A stretch of DNA of 64,000 nt from Pseudoalteromonas sp. CO133X (GCA_004208945.1 SGPE01000030.1:806001-870000), one strand, 5' to 3'. Shown: positions 36,554 through 44,780, numbered from the stretch's first letter. A program made the numbers and translations. The notes: a model not told the origin generated them from the sequence alone.

Positions 36554-37546
36554 TTATAAGTTATCTGGGTGAAATGCCGCTTCGCTTTCAATGAAGTCAG
36601 GCTCAATAATGGGTTGACTAAATTCGTTTGTGGTAGCGATATACCACGGATGATTTTCGGTGTAGCGCCAAAGAGCTGTTTCGATGTGATGAAGGCGGTG
36701 TACACTCTGCCACTCTCCTACACTATAAGCAGTTTCAGCAAAGGTCACTGGCACTTTTTTGTCCCGCACATTGGCAACTTCCCCAGCTCCATACAAGGGG
36801 GATATTGCACAAAAGCCTGTAGCAATAGGCACTAAATAGCCTGCATTTGGTTTAGCTATATAATTCCACTGAGCTTTTGTGATTGCCGCTTCAGGCTCAT
36901 CGTTATCTTCAATTTGTTGACCTTCATTTGGGTTTGCACAATAAGTTAATGTTGCAAAGTCACACCAAGCATCGAATAAACACGCATCCGCTTGCTCTAT
37001 TTTTAATTGTTCAAAATGCGATGCAAGATATTCGTGACGATCCATAAGTACAAAGCCAGGCATTAAATGGCGCAGTGCATAAGCTTGCTGTTTTTCTGTG
37101 TTTAATAAATCGCAAGCTTCAAATCCAATTATTTGCCCGCCCGCCAGTCTTAATGTTGGGATCAACTGGTTTAAATGCGCTTTTAGCTCAGTTTCGGTGA
37201 GTGTATCACCTGCTACTAACCCTTTTATTTCAACTAATAAAGATATTTGCATATTCATGCGGCCTTCTTCATTAATCGGGGCTGTTTTTCCTTGGTGTGT
37301 TAGAGGGTTGCGTGTTAATGCAAATGCATAATCGCCCCACCCTTTGGGCTGTTGGGCATGCACTTGATTTTTGTGACTGATAACCATCACGCCGCCTAAA
37401 TTAACATTTAAATTTGCCGGTAATTTTCTAGAAAGTGCGTGCGCGAATCCCAAAAAGTTGGTAATTGCAGGAAAACCATAAGTAAGGCCAGCAATAGCAT
37501 TGGCGTTTTGCACATTAAGCTTTTTAATTAATAGATATTGACTCAT
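36554..37546 (-). CDS. csy2: Csy2 (Cas5f) subunit
   Basis: A 330-residue Cas5f protein that, with Csy1, holds the 5' handle of the crRNA at the tail of the complex. The N-terminal LIKKLNVQNANAIAGLTYGFPAITNFLGFAHALSRKL is the family signature. MPGFVLMDRHEYL and GYLVPIATGFCAISPLYGAGEVANVRD follow as in other Csy2 proteins. It starts one base after the csy1 stop, so translation is probably coupled. Confidence 0.95.
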   Translation of the reverse strand: MSQYLLIKKLNVQNANAIAGLTYGFPAITNFLGFAHALSRKLPANLNVNLGGVMVISHKNQVHAQQPKGWGDYAFALTRNPLTHQGKTAPINEEGRMNMQISLLVEIKGLVAGDTLTETELKAHLNQLIPTLRLAGGQIIGFEACDLLNTEKQQAYALRHLMPGFVLMDRHEYLASHFEQLKIEQADACLFDAWCDFATLTYCANPNEGQQIEDNDEPEAAITKAQWNYIAKPNAGYLVPIATGFCAISPLYGAGEVANVRDKKVPVTFAETAYSVGEWQSVHRLHHIETALWRYTENHPWYIATTNEFSQPIIEPDFIESEAAFHPDNL

Positions 37547-37547
37547 A

Positions 37548-38900
37548 TCACTGGCTTCCTAATTTTGGTGTGTCCCGCTCAAACGCTTTGAGTTGATGCA
37601 AACAGAGCTTTCTAAAGTAGCTGTGTTCGTTGTCACCTAACATATAAGCGTCTTTATTTTCTAAATTTCTTAGCAACCAACTGGCAAAGTCTTGGGCTAC
37701 TTCTTCTTGCCAGTCACCTTTTTTGCGTTCAGCTTGAAAGGCAGGGAAATTATTGTAAACATCTAGCCATAAACAATGTGCTTTTTTCATTTTGACGTTT
37801 GGCGTTGTTGCCCAGCCCGTTAACTCTGTTTGGTTTTGCAATAAGGCTGCGCGCTCAAATAAAATATCTAAAATGGGCTGTGTGTACCAAAAGTCACGCT
37901 TATAACGAGTTTTAAAGTTGCGTTCATTGTCTTTTAAGTTTGCCAAGAATGCCTTAAATTCTTTAATATTTTGCGCTGTTTGATAACTGAATTCTCGATT
38001 AAAAAAGCTAGTATGTTGCGAAGGCGCTGTGATTTTCGCTTGATAACTTGGTGGTGCACAATTGAGTAAAAAACTTTGCCCATAACGCTCACTATTTAGT
38101 TGCGAAATATTTTGTGGTTTTGAGCCACCAAAGCTTTGAACTGCCGTCGCGACAAAACTGACTGAATTTTGTGGGTGATAATGCCCTTTTTTACGCGCTT
38201 CTTTTATCGCTTTTGCATTTTCACCAAAGCGAGTTTGGGTTACTACTTTATAAAGTTTGTGCGCTAGTGCTGATGAAATGAGTGGCACCAATAAGTGGTA
38301 GTCTTGTTTTTCACCATTGTTTTGCTCCACAGGGTAATAAAGCTGTTTAGTTAGGGTATGCCCAGCGAGCTTAGTGTCCCCTAGCGCTTCTTTAAAACCC
38401 ACCTGCCATTTATTTAACAACTGCTCATCACCCGTAAAAACGTTGAGTGCATTCACATTACCTGCTTGAAGTTGCGTTACTAAACTTTCACCTGCGACTT
38501 CAATTTTTAGTAATTTAGCCACATCTAACGCTGCTGCATTCCCAACCGCATCAATGGCCTTTGCTTTGAGACTAGCAGTCGTTAAATAGCTGCTGTTTAT
38601 TTCATGCTGGGTGACTAAGATACTGCTGGCTTTGGCATCACTGTGAGTAAATTTTGCTGCATGCGTTGCCAAGCTAATTTGTTTAGCTCGCTTTGCTGCA
38701 TCGGTTAACCAAATAGCAGGTTTAAATGCCTCTTCTATTGGCGTAGCTTGCTCTGAATAGTCAGCTTTAGCTTTTGCTATGGCAATAGGATCATCGCTTT
38801 TATCGAGCACTTTATTTAAGACTTTTAAAAGTGGCTCAAGCTTGGTTTGCTTGCGCTGCTTGATATAATCGGCAATGGCATCGCTCAAGGTGTTATCCAT
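37548..38900 (-). CDS. csy1: Csy1 (Cas8f) large subunit
   Basis: A 450-residue Cas8f that reads the GG/CC PAM and starts R-loop formation. Family segments are seen: HPQNSVSFVATAVQSFGGSKPQNISQLNSERYG and YLLLNCAPP-like SFLLNCAPPSYQ in the middle, and AQDFASWLLRNLENKDAYMLGDNEHSYFRKL near the end. The ATG at 38900 (MDNTLSDAIADYIKQRK) has AAGGA upstream. It overlaps the cas2-3 stop by 16 bp. Confidence 0.93.
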   Translation of the reverse strand: MDNTLSDAIADYIKQRKQTKLEPLLKVLNKVLDKSDDPIAIAKAKADYSEQATPIEEAFKPAIWLTDAAKRAKQISLATHAAKFTHSDAKASSILVTQHEINSSYLTTASLKAKAIDAVGNAAALDVAKLLKIEVAGESLVTQLQAGNVNALNVFTGDEQLLNKWQVGFKEALGDTKLAGHTLTKQLYYPVEQNNGEKQDYHLLVPLISSALAHKLYKVVTQTRFGENAKAIKEARKKGHYHPQNSVSFVATAVQSFGGSKPQNISQLNSERYGQSFLLNCAPPSYQAKITAPSQHTSFFNREFSYQTAQNIKEFKAFLANLKDNERNFKTRYKRDFWYTQPILDILFERAALLQNQTELTGWATTPNVKMKKAHCLWLDVYNNFPAFQAERKKGDWQEEVAQDFASWLLRNLENKDAYMLGDNEHSYFRKLCLHQLKAFERDTPKLGSQ

Positions 38901-41900
38901 TCGTCTTCCTTTGTTGTTATATTCTGATAAATTCCCAGTTGGAGGTGCCAACTCCAGGTAATAGATTGATCATCCTGCTCAGCCCGTAAACTGACTTCAC
39001 CCAATTGTTCGCTGGCTTTTTGTATGGTTAAATTAAGTGCACTAGCGTAATGTTGATAGATATCAATAACACTGTCTGAAAACCACCAATGGCAACCTTC
39101 AGCTAAGGATGTATCATCTTGCGAAAAACGTGTTTGTTTGTTGATATAATAATACTGCTTTTTGCTGGTATCGAGTTGACTCCAACACAGCATTACATCC
39201 TCAGCACGTAACACAAATGTTTCTTGTGGCTGCGATTGCCTAAACTCAGTTTGCCGTATAAATTCAGCGTTCCAATTTGCATCATACGAGTTAGTTGAAC
39301 GCCACCACAGGTTAGCTTCTTTGCGGTTGCGGTAGAGTGGCAATTTATAATTCTCTCCACCTGTTTTTTCTAATGTAAATCTGAGGGCACGGTGCTCTTG
39401 TATTAAAAAGTTAGTCGCTTTACTGGCTTGTGTTTCGTTACTTTGTATATCAAACATAAAGTCGCTAGCTTTAAAGTCAGGTTCGGTGATCCGAGATAGA
39501 GCAGAAATATTGTCAAGCTCAGTGCCCAGTAAATTTTTAAGATTATGCTCACTTAGTGGTAGTGCTTTACTTTCAAAGCCTGGTTTACAATACGCCGAGC
39601 TTTCATCATTAAGTGCACGAATATTCTGCTCTAGCACATACAAATTACTGTCACTTGAGGTTAGCTGACGGTGGCGCTGAATACGGCCTGCTAATTGAAT
39701 CAGTGAACGCATTGAGCTTGGTTCAGCAATCGCCCAGTCGTAATCATGATCGCGGCCAACTTCGACGACCGATGTGCCTATTACCACAAATATTAAGTTT
39801 TTTGTCTGGCTGCTTTTTAAAGCTCGCTTAATTTCTGGCTGTTGCCAAAAGGCATTTTCATCGTGTCGTGACAACATATTGTCAAGGCGAGTTTCTTTAT
39901 AAGAGCGCAACGCCAACGGGTACTGTGAGTGGTACACACAGTAATATACTTCATGATCTGGCATAGCCGGTATGGCAAACAGTGCCTTTGCCGTAGCAAC
40001 CATAGGATTAATATTTGCCATTCGTACCACACCAAGCGACACTTTTTTACCGCAAGGACTTTGATTGTGATGCTTGGCATGAAGCTTAAAAATATTAGTA
40101 TAAATTGTGCGCGCAACTTGCTGATGGACTGTGCTGGCTTGTACTGGTTGTACTGGTTCTATTGGCACAATTTGGCCTTTTCTCAACACTTGTTGTTTTT
40201 GTAATTTTGTAATGCGTTTATCAACATAGGCTTTGTGTTGTTGAAGGTAGCTCTCTTTATTACTGATTTCTTTTGTGACACTCGAAAATTCGTCGAACCA
40301 CGCACACATCACTGTGCAGTTTTGATGGTCAGCAAACTGCGCTTGGTTAAAATGCCCTCTGCCACTTTGATAAGCATCAAACAGTGTTTTAATCAACGCT
40401 GGTGGCAGAGTAGCTGATGAAAGTAATACGCGAGCTCCCAGCATGCCTGCCCAATTCACCAAACGGCATAGTGCAGGTAAATCTTCTAAACCAAAGTCAT
40501 CTGGCTCATCAAGTACCAAATCTGAAGTGAGTAAACGCAACATGGGTGCTATTTGCTTGCCTCCGCGCTTACTTTCGGTAGCTGGCATTAGATGGTCAAT
40601 CGTGCTGACAACCACAGGCGCACTGACTAACTGCTCTAATTTAGGGCTGCTACTTAACCAATGTTTTAGCCTACCATCGTAGATTTTACCTCCATAGCTA
40701 ACATACAAATCTGCCAATAAATCATCCGCAGATTCACTGCCAGACCCCACGTTTTCTTGCTCTTTGCTTAACTGATGCAAAGTTTTCACAGCTTGAGAGC
40801 CGACCAGTACACCTAATTTATCATCACCTAGCTTTAAAAGCTCTTTGTACGCATCACCTGTTTGTAAGGTAAGGGTTCTTAACCCCAGAGCAACCGAAAA
40901 TCGGCAGCCCTCTCTTTCATCTGCAAGGGCGTACATAATACGCGCATTAGCAATGGTTTTACCGCAGCCTGTTGATGCCATGTTAACCCCGAAAAATCCT
41001 TGTTTTTCGGTGACTTTGGCGATTGTTTTAGTTTCACTAAATGCTTTATCTTGCCATCTGTACTTAGCCTTTGCAGCACTTTTAGTAAATAGCCGATGTT
41101 GTGTAATAGCAGGCAAAGTAAATTTAAGCGCAGGCAGGTTTTGAATGAACCGCTGAGCATTTGTAGCAACACCAATGTTGTGTTCATCAAGTTGCTGCTT
41201 GGCTACTGCTTTTTTTGAGTTTACTGTTTTATCTGTATTAGCAATAGGCTGGTAATTTGAATCGCGCCATGCTGATTTGCACTTTTCTACGGATAGTGAT
41301 GAATAATAGTGATCGGCCAACATGAGGCTCATTCTCGCAATATGCGCTACAAAAGTTTGCCCTAACCAATCCGTATTCATAGTGCTCATGGTTGGGTTCT
41401 TTAGAGCTCTAGTTGCAAGCTTTTGCGCTTTATGTTGCCAAGTTTTACTTAAAAAAGGTGTACCAAATTTGAACTGCCAATTTTGCGTAATAACCTCATT
41501 ACTATAAACGCTTAAATCCAGTGCATTAGCTGAATTCCAATGACTTGAAGCACAAGTCTCCAACCATTGTTCCATTTGTTCGATTCTTGCCACCTTGCTG
41601 TGATCTAATGGCAACCTATGATGTGAAACAATTAACCAAGCCACCAGCTTTGCCAGCGGTGATAAATCTTCAAACACGCGTTGTTGTTTTTCGTGATCTT
41701 TGCATATATTGGTGAGCATGAATTGCTCTAATTCAATTGCTTTGTTAGCAGAGAGTGTTGCAAGTTCTGTTAGCCAAACTTGATCTGTTTTATACTTTAC
41801 AAATGCTTCAAACAATCTTAACGATACCCATTCATGGCGATAAGGTTCACCTTTTTGCTTAGTTTTGCCCGCCAGTTTTGCCTGAAATAAATTATTGGCT

Positions 41901-42280
41901 TTACCAAAATCGTGGAATAACCCCGCAAGACTCGTTGCCAGTAAAATGATTTCATTCAACTGCCAGCCTTGCTCCCACTCTTTGTGTTCAAGATTTAAAG
42001 AAGTTCTATTAACTGGCACCACTCCTTCCAGATTAAACTTGTTTTTATTCCCTACCACCCACAAAAATTGGCTACGTGCACGGCTTCTTATCCAGTGGCA
42101 ACTTACGGCGGTACTGCGACTGGCGGTTTTACGCAGCATTTTTTTAACGGTATCGAGCCCTTCTTGAGTGATCACAGTTTGCCACGTGTTGTCGCCAATG
42201 CGGTTGGCAAATGCATCAAGTACGCGCCTTGTTTTCTTGAGCGCGTTTTTTTCGCATTGGCTTACAAAGGTGACCATCAT
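38885..42280 (-). CDS. cas3f: Cas2-Cas3 fusion (Cas3f)
   Basis: An 1131-residue fusion typical of type I-F: an N-terminal Cas2 domain (about 1-95; MMVTFVSQCEKNALKKTRRVLDAF), then an HD nuclease (LAGLFHDFGKANNLFQAKL near 116, later SHHRLPLDHSK) and a superfamily 2 helicase (Walker A in ASTGCGKTIANARIMYAL near 435; Walker B DLVLDEPDDF near 590; motif VI IQLAGRIQRHRQ near 885). It degrades targets bound by the Csy complex and joins Cas1 in spacer uptake. AAGGAAAA lies upstream of the ATG. It is separated from cas1 by an unusual 384-bp gap. Confidence 0.96.
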   Translation of the reverse strand: MMVTFVSQCEKNALKKTRRVLDAFANRIGDNTWQTVITQEGLDTVKKMLRKTASRSTAVSCHWIRSRARSQFLWVVGNKNKFNLEGVVPVNRTSLNLEHKEWEQGWQLNEIILLATSLAGLFHDFGKANNLFQAKLAGKTKQKGEPYRHEWVSLRLFEAFVKYKTDQVWLTELATLSANKAIELEQFMLTNICKDHEKQQRVFEDLSPLAKLVAWLIVSHHRLPLDHSKVARIEQMEQWLETCASSHWNSANALDLSVYSNEVITQNWQFKFGTPFLSKTWQHKAQKLATRALKNPTMSTMNTDWLGQTFVAHIARMSLMLADHYYSSLSVEKCKSAWRDSNYQPIANTDKTVNSKKAVAKQQLDEHNIGVATNAQRFIQNLPALKFTLPAITQHRLFTKSAAKAKYRWQDKAFSETKTIAKVTEKQGFFGVNMASTGCGKTIANARIMYALADEREGCRFSVALGLRTLTLQTGDAYKELLKLGDDKLGVLVGSQAVKTLHQLSKEQENVGSGSESADDLLADLYVSYGGKIYDGRLKHWLSSSPKLEQLVSAPVVVSTIDHLMPATESKRGGKQIAPMLRLLTSDLVLDEPDDFGLEDLPALCRLVNWAGMLGARVLLSSATLPPALIKTLFDAYQSGRGHFNQAQFADHQNCTVMCAWFDEFSSVTKEISNKESYLQQHKAYVDKRITKLQKQQVLRKGQIVPIEPVQPVQASTVHQQVARTIYTNIFKLHAKHHNQSPCGKKVSLGVVRMANINPMVATAKALFAIPAMPDHEVYYCVYHSQYPLALRSYKETRLDNMLSRHDENAFWQQPEIKRALKSSQTKNLIFVVIGTSVVEVGRDHDYDWAIAEPSSMRSLIQLAGRIQRHRQLTSSDSNLYVLEQNIRALNDESSAYCKPGFESKALPLSEHNLKNLLGTELDNISALSRITEPDFKASDFMFDIQSNETQASKATNFLIQEHRALRFTLEKTGGENYKLPLYRNRKEANLWWRSTNSYDANWNAEFIRQTEFRQSQPQETFVLRAEDVMLCWSQLDTSKKQYYYINKQTRFSQDDTSLAEGCHWWFSDSVIDIYQHYASALNLTIQKASEQLGEVSLRAEQDDQSITWSWHLQLGIYQNITTKEDEWITP

Positions 42281-42429
42281 GAGCAGTTATTTTCCTTTAA
42301 CAATCAAAGATGAAAAATTAAGCAGTTTAAAATAGTTTTTTAAATTCATTAATAATTTTCAATATCATTAAAAATGTTGCTACGTTGCTAGGTCTTTCAA
42401 AAAATCTAACAACTGAGCTGGAGAAACTC

Positions 42430-42615
42430 ATGGCGAAATCCTTTAAATATATAATTACCTTAATTAATATTTTCATTAAATTTCCAACTTTGAATGAATA
42501 CAAAACAAACAGTAGCACAGCTCAAAACAAAAACAAACCTAATAAGTACTTATTAAAAATTGATTTATCGGGAAACAATGGTTACTATGCAGTAACTGCT
42601 TTAATAGCAGCTTAG
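42430..42615 (+). CDS. Small ORF (61 aa) inside the cas operon, opposite strand
   Basis: The ATG at 42430 follows GGAG at the ideal six-base distance, which supports translation. The 61-residue product starts with a hydrophobic, basic stretch (AKSFKYIITLINIFIKF), then a polar N/K-rich part, and ends AVTALIAA. The stop lies inside the first degenerate repeat (42591-42618). It matches nothing I know. Position directly before a mini-CRISPR inside a cas operon, plus a small hydrophobic product, recalls the toxin (creT) of CreTA modules. The PAM-flanked match to the mini-spacer lies within its codons, around residues 37-42. It may also be a chance ORF in antisense leader DNA. Confidence 0.4.
   Translation: MAKSFKYIITLINIFIKFPTLNEYKTNSSTAQNKNKPNKYLLKIDLSGNNGYYAVTALIAA
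42497..42525 (-). promoter_or_regulatory. Possible leftward promoter for cas2-3 operon
   Basis: Read on the minus strand: TTGAGC, 17 bp, TGTATT (4 of 6 at each hexamer). It would give a leader of about 210 nt before cas2-3. The mini-spacer target starts 12 bp upstream of this -35. Weak on sequence alone. Confidence 0.3.
42538..42553 (+). promoter_or_regulatory. PAM-flanked self-target of the mini-CRISPR
   Basis: CC (42538-42539) followed by TAATAAGTACTTAT (42540-42553). The mini-spacer at 42619-42632 reads TAATAAGTACTCAT. The first 11 bases, which include the whole seed, match; the only mismatch is position 12, a multiple of six, where I-F complexes leave the base unpaired. 5'-CC is the correct I-F PAM on the strand identical to the crRNA. 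The site lies between a leftward -35 (ends 42525) and a rightward -35 (starts 42560). Confidence 0.7.
42560..42588 (+). promoter_or_regulatory. Sigma70-type promoter for the mini-CRISPR
   Basis: TTGATT (42560-42565), 17 bp, TACTAT (42583-42588). Transcription would start near 42594, within or just before the first degenerate repeat, as needed for a short guide RNA. The self-target ends 6 bp upstream of the -35. Confidence 0.5.
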
Positions 42616-42660
42616 AAATAATAAGTACTCATTTTCACTGCCACATAGGCAGCCTATTGC
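42591..42660 (+). CRISPR. Two-repeat degenerate mini-CRISPR with 14-nt spacer (CreR/CreA-like)
   Basis: Two repeat-like copies run opposite to the main array. Copy A (42591-42618) matches the 28-bp consensus at 20 positions; its hairpin is changed but still pairs (CTGCT-TTAAT-AGCAG against CTGCC-TCACA-GGCAG), and the 5' handle CTTAGAAA is exact. Copy B (42633-42660) matches 20 of 28, with stem CTGCC-ACATA-GGCAG, but has lost its handle. Cas6f cutting of both would release handle, 14-nt spacer and 3' hairpin: a short crRNA. Its spacer has a PAM-flanked match at 42540-42553. CRISPR-derived regulatory RNAs of this form (CreR, CreA) are known; a full-length interference guide is not possible with 14 nt. 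Confidence 0.75.
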
Positions 42661-42676
42661 GGCTTCATAGAGCCGC
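42659..42676. other. Hairpin overlapping the cas1 stop
   Basis: GCGGCT/AGCCGC with loop TCATAG, which starts at the last bases of mini-repeat B and includes the cas1 stop codon. There is no T run on either strand, so it is not a classical terminator, but it could end or protect the short guide RNA. Confidence 0.4.
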
Positions 42677-43639
42677 ATACTCTTCTTGAGTAGCAACTTT
42701 TTTAACTTGCTCAAACATGTAATCGAGCGCTTTGTGATCAGTAAACGCTTGCAGAATTTGCTGGCGAAACTCTTGTTCTGTGGCGTTTTCTTTAGCGCAG
42801 ATAAATGCCCAAGGTAGTACAAGAGCATCTTTAATTAAATCGGCAATATCAAAAACCAAAGCACCTCGGCGAGTTTTACCATGCATAACCGCAAAGCCAT
42901 GAGGAATACCTAACACCCAAAGCGTACAAGCAGCTAAACCGTAGGCCAGATAATTACCATGATTTAAAAAGTCATTGGCCTTGCCAATGTCAACAGAGCG
43001 TGTTGACTGATGAAGCCGCTTAAAGCCCTCATTTTGCGTGGCATTAGCAGCATATTTATACAATGTTTTTGTCAGTTGGGCTTCGGTTAACAATAGTCCT
43101 TGCGCATTAGTCGCTTTTTCAGTTCTTATAAAAAAATTGTCTAATGCATCTTGTATGACTCTATCCTCAAAATTAAAGCCTTCCGCTTTTAACTCACGGT
43201 CTTTGCACCAAACCTGTTTTAAAAAATTGATGCGCATCTTCTGAAATGTTTTGGCGGCTGAAAGACGCTTACTGTCGTCAAACCAAAAACCCATCCAGCC
43301 TTGTAAGTATTCTGTCGGTCGGTACTCGTTTTGTGGCGTAAACCATTCTATTTCATTACCCATGTAGAGCGGTGTCCCCCCGCCACCACAAAAGCCAACT
43401 AATACAACAGCTTGCGCTAACATCCGCATAGCAGCTTGAGTAATTGAAGTACCGTTTCCGAGTAATAAAACGGTTGTGTTAGCAATGGGAATATTAAAGT
43501 AAAGGTTTTCTTTCGTTGCTTCTGTAAGGTACAGCACGCGACCATCTTTTTGCATCACCCGACAATATTCAAGGTAAAACAAGTTGGCGCGTTTTGAATG
43601 TAGTATTGCTTTTAAATCACTTGGGCTAAGATCTTCCAT
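42665..43639 (-). CDS. cas1: Cas1f integrase
   Basis: The 324-residue Cas1 of the I-F type, the integrase that with Cas2-3 inserts new spacers. The metal-binding region is visible: the Glu-bearing VIQDALDNFFIRTEKA, the His in YLAYGLAACTLWVLGIPHGFAVMHGKTRRGALVFDIADLIKDALVLPWAF, and the Asp in VFDIADLIKD. The start MEDLSPSDLKAILHSKRANLFYLEYCRVMQKDGRVLYLTE is typical of Cas1f. AAAGGG precedes the ATG. It is the first cas gene, and is followed by the 384-bp regulatory gap instead of direct contact with cas2-3. Confidence 0.95.
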   Translation of the reverse strand: MEDLSPSDLKAILHSKRANLFYLEYCRVMQKDGRVLYLTEATKENLYFNIPIANTTVLLLGNGTSITQAAMRMLAQAVVLVGFCGGGGTPLYMGNEIEWFTPQNEYRPTEYLQGWMGFWFDDSKRLSAAKTFQKMRINFLKQVWCKDRELKAEGFNFEDRVIQDALDNFFIRTEKATNAQGLLLTEAQLTKTLYKYAANATQNEGFKRLHQSTRSVDIGKANDFLNHGNYLAYGLAACTLWVLGIPHGFAVMHGKTRRGALVFDIADLIKDALVLPWAFICAKENATEQEFRQQILQAFTDHKALDYMFEQVKKVATQEEYAAL

Positions 43640-43772
43640 AATACCCTTTTAATATCCATATCCGATTTTATAGTTAACCTTAATTATCTCTTAAGGTTTT
43701 ATCAGAACAAATTATCAAACCCGATTAGTTTTGCAAGAAAAATGCGCTAAGGCTTTTTTAAAACAAACTAGA

Positions 43773-43803
43773 GCCAAAACTCTATTTTGTTTTTAGCCTG
43801 TGT
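43773..43803 (-). promoter_or_regulatory. Leader-like block upstream of cas1
   Basis: About 135 bp before the cas1 start, on the same strand as the array leader. It shares AAAACTCTATTTT exactly and the flanks GCC/GGC and CCTGTGT/CCTTGTGT with leader bases 34796-34822. It may be a shared protein-binding site or promoter element that co-ordinates cas1 and array transcription. Confidence 0.4.
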
Positions 43804-43848
43804 TTGCTATGGTTTGTGTATAAACAGTTTGAAAGCAAGGTAGCTATT

Positions 43849-44685
43849 ATGACAATTAACAAAGCTCTGGTTGTAGAAGGCGGCGCTATGCGCGGTATTT
43901 TTGCTACAGGGGTACTTGATGCCTTTTTAGAAGCGCACTATCAACCTTTCAAACAATGTTATGGTGTATCGGCGGGAGCGACAAATATTGCAGCTTACTT
44001 ATGTGCTCAATACAAACGTAACCATGCCGTTATTACTGATTATTCGTGCCGTCCAGAGTTCATCGATTTTGTTCGTTTTATTAAAGGTGGCCATTTATTT
44101 GATTTAGATTGGCTATGGCAAGAAACCATGCGAGATATTCGTCTCGATTTAGAAACCTTTGAGAAGCAAGCCGCTGAGTTTTACATTGTTGCCACCAACA
44201 TAAACACTGGAAAAGCAGAATACCTAAAAGGTCATGCTCAGTCCCTCGAAGAGCAATTAAAAGCATCCTGTGCTTTGCCTATTGCTTATCGTCAATACCC
44301 AATAGTGAACAATCTACAGCTTGCTGATGGCGGTGTTGCTGACTCTATTCCAGTTCGAAAAGCCTATGAGATGGGTAATAAAGATATTACAGTTATTCTC
44401 TCTCAACCTTTAGGCTACAAGAAAAAACCATCAAAAGCCCCTTGGCTTGTAAAACGCCTGTACAAAGACAACCCCGCGCTTGCTATGGCCACCTTACATC
44501 GTGCCGAAAACTACAATCAGAGCATTGATTTTATAATGAATCCACCTAGTGATTGTCATATTGATATAATTGCTCCGCCACCTACATTTGCTGTCGGCCG
44601 TACCACCAAATCGTTTGCCAAATTATCTTCAGGATACAGTATGGGCATTGATGCGGGGCAACAATTTTTAACTCAAGCGGCTTAA
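43849..44685 (+). CDS. Patatin-like phospholipase
   Basis: A 278-residue lipid acyl hydrolase of the RssA/YjjU type. It has the oxyanion loop GGAMRG (GxGxxG-like), the nucleophile elbow GVSAGA (GxSxG) and the catalytic Asp in LADGGVADSIP, so the Ser-Asp dyad is complete. No signal peptide, so probably cytosolic or membrane-associated. The ATG at 43849 follows AAGG; an upstream in-frame ATG-like start at 43804 would overlap the leader-like block. It is divergent from cas1; whether it belongs to the defence locus is unknown. Patatins are effectors in some anti-phage systems, but this one looks like housekeeping YjjU. Confidence 0.85.
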   Translation: MTINKALVVEGGAMRGIFATGVLDAFLEAHYQPFKQCYGVSAGATNIAAYLCAQYKRNHAVITDYSCRPEFIDFVRFIKGGHLFDLDWLWQETMRDIRLDLETFEKQAAEFYIVATNINTGKAEYLKGHAQSLEEQLKASCALPIAYRQYPIVNNLQLADGGVADSIPVRKAYEMGNKDITVILSQPLGYKKKPSKAPWLVKRLYKDNPALAMATLHRAENYNQSIDFIMNPPSDCHIDIIAPPPTFAVGRTTKSFAKLSSGYSMGIDAGQQFLTQAA

Positions 44686-44780
44686 AAATAAATCAAAGCC
44701 CTGCAAATGAATCTAGCTTAGCCGTGTTCATATATTCCAAAAAGTAAAGCTCTAAAAATAGAAGGGTTAAGAGAGATTAA

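Noticed and set aside
39486..42313. Several plus-strand ORFs of 60-99 codons opposite cas2-3
   Set aside because: Shadows of the long cas gene; no domain features.
42659..42676. Hairpin at the cas1 stop as a terminator
   Set aside because: No T run on either strand; listed only as a hairpin.
43849..44685. Patatin gene as an anti-phage effector (CBASS-like) of the CRISPR locus
   Set aside because: No cyclase or sensor gene beside it, and it resembles common RssA/YjjU patatins; adjacency alone is not enough.
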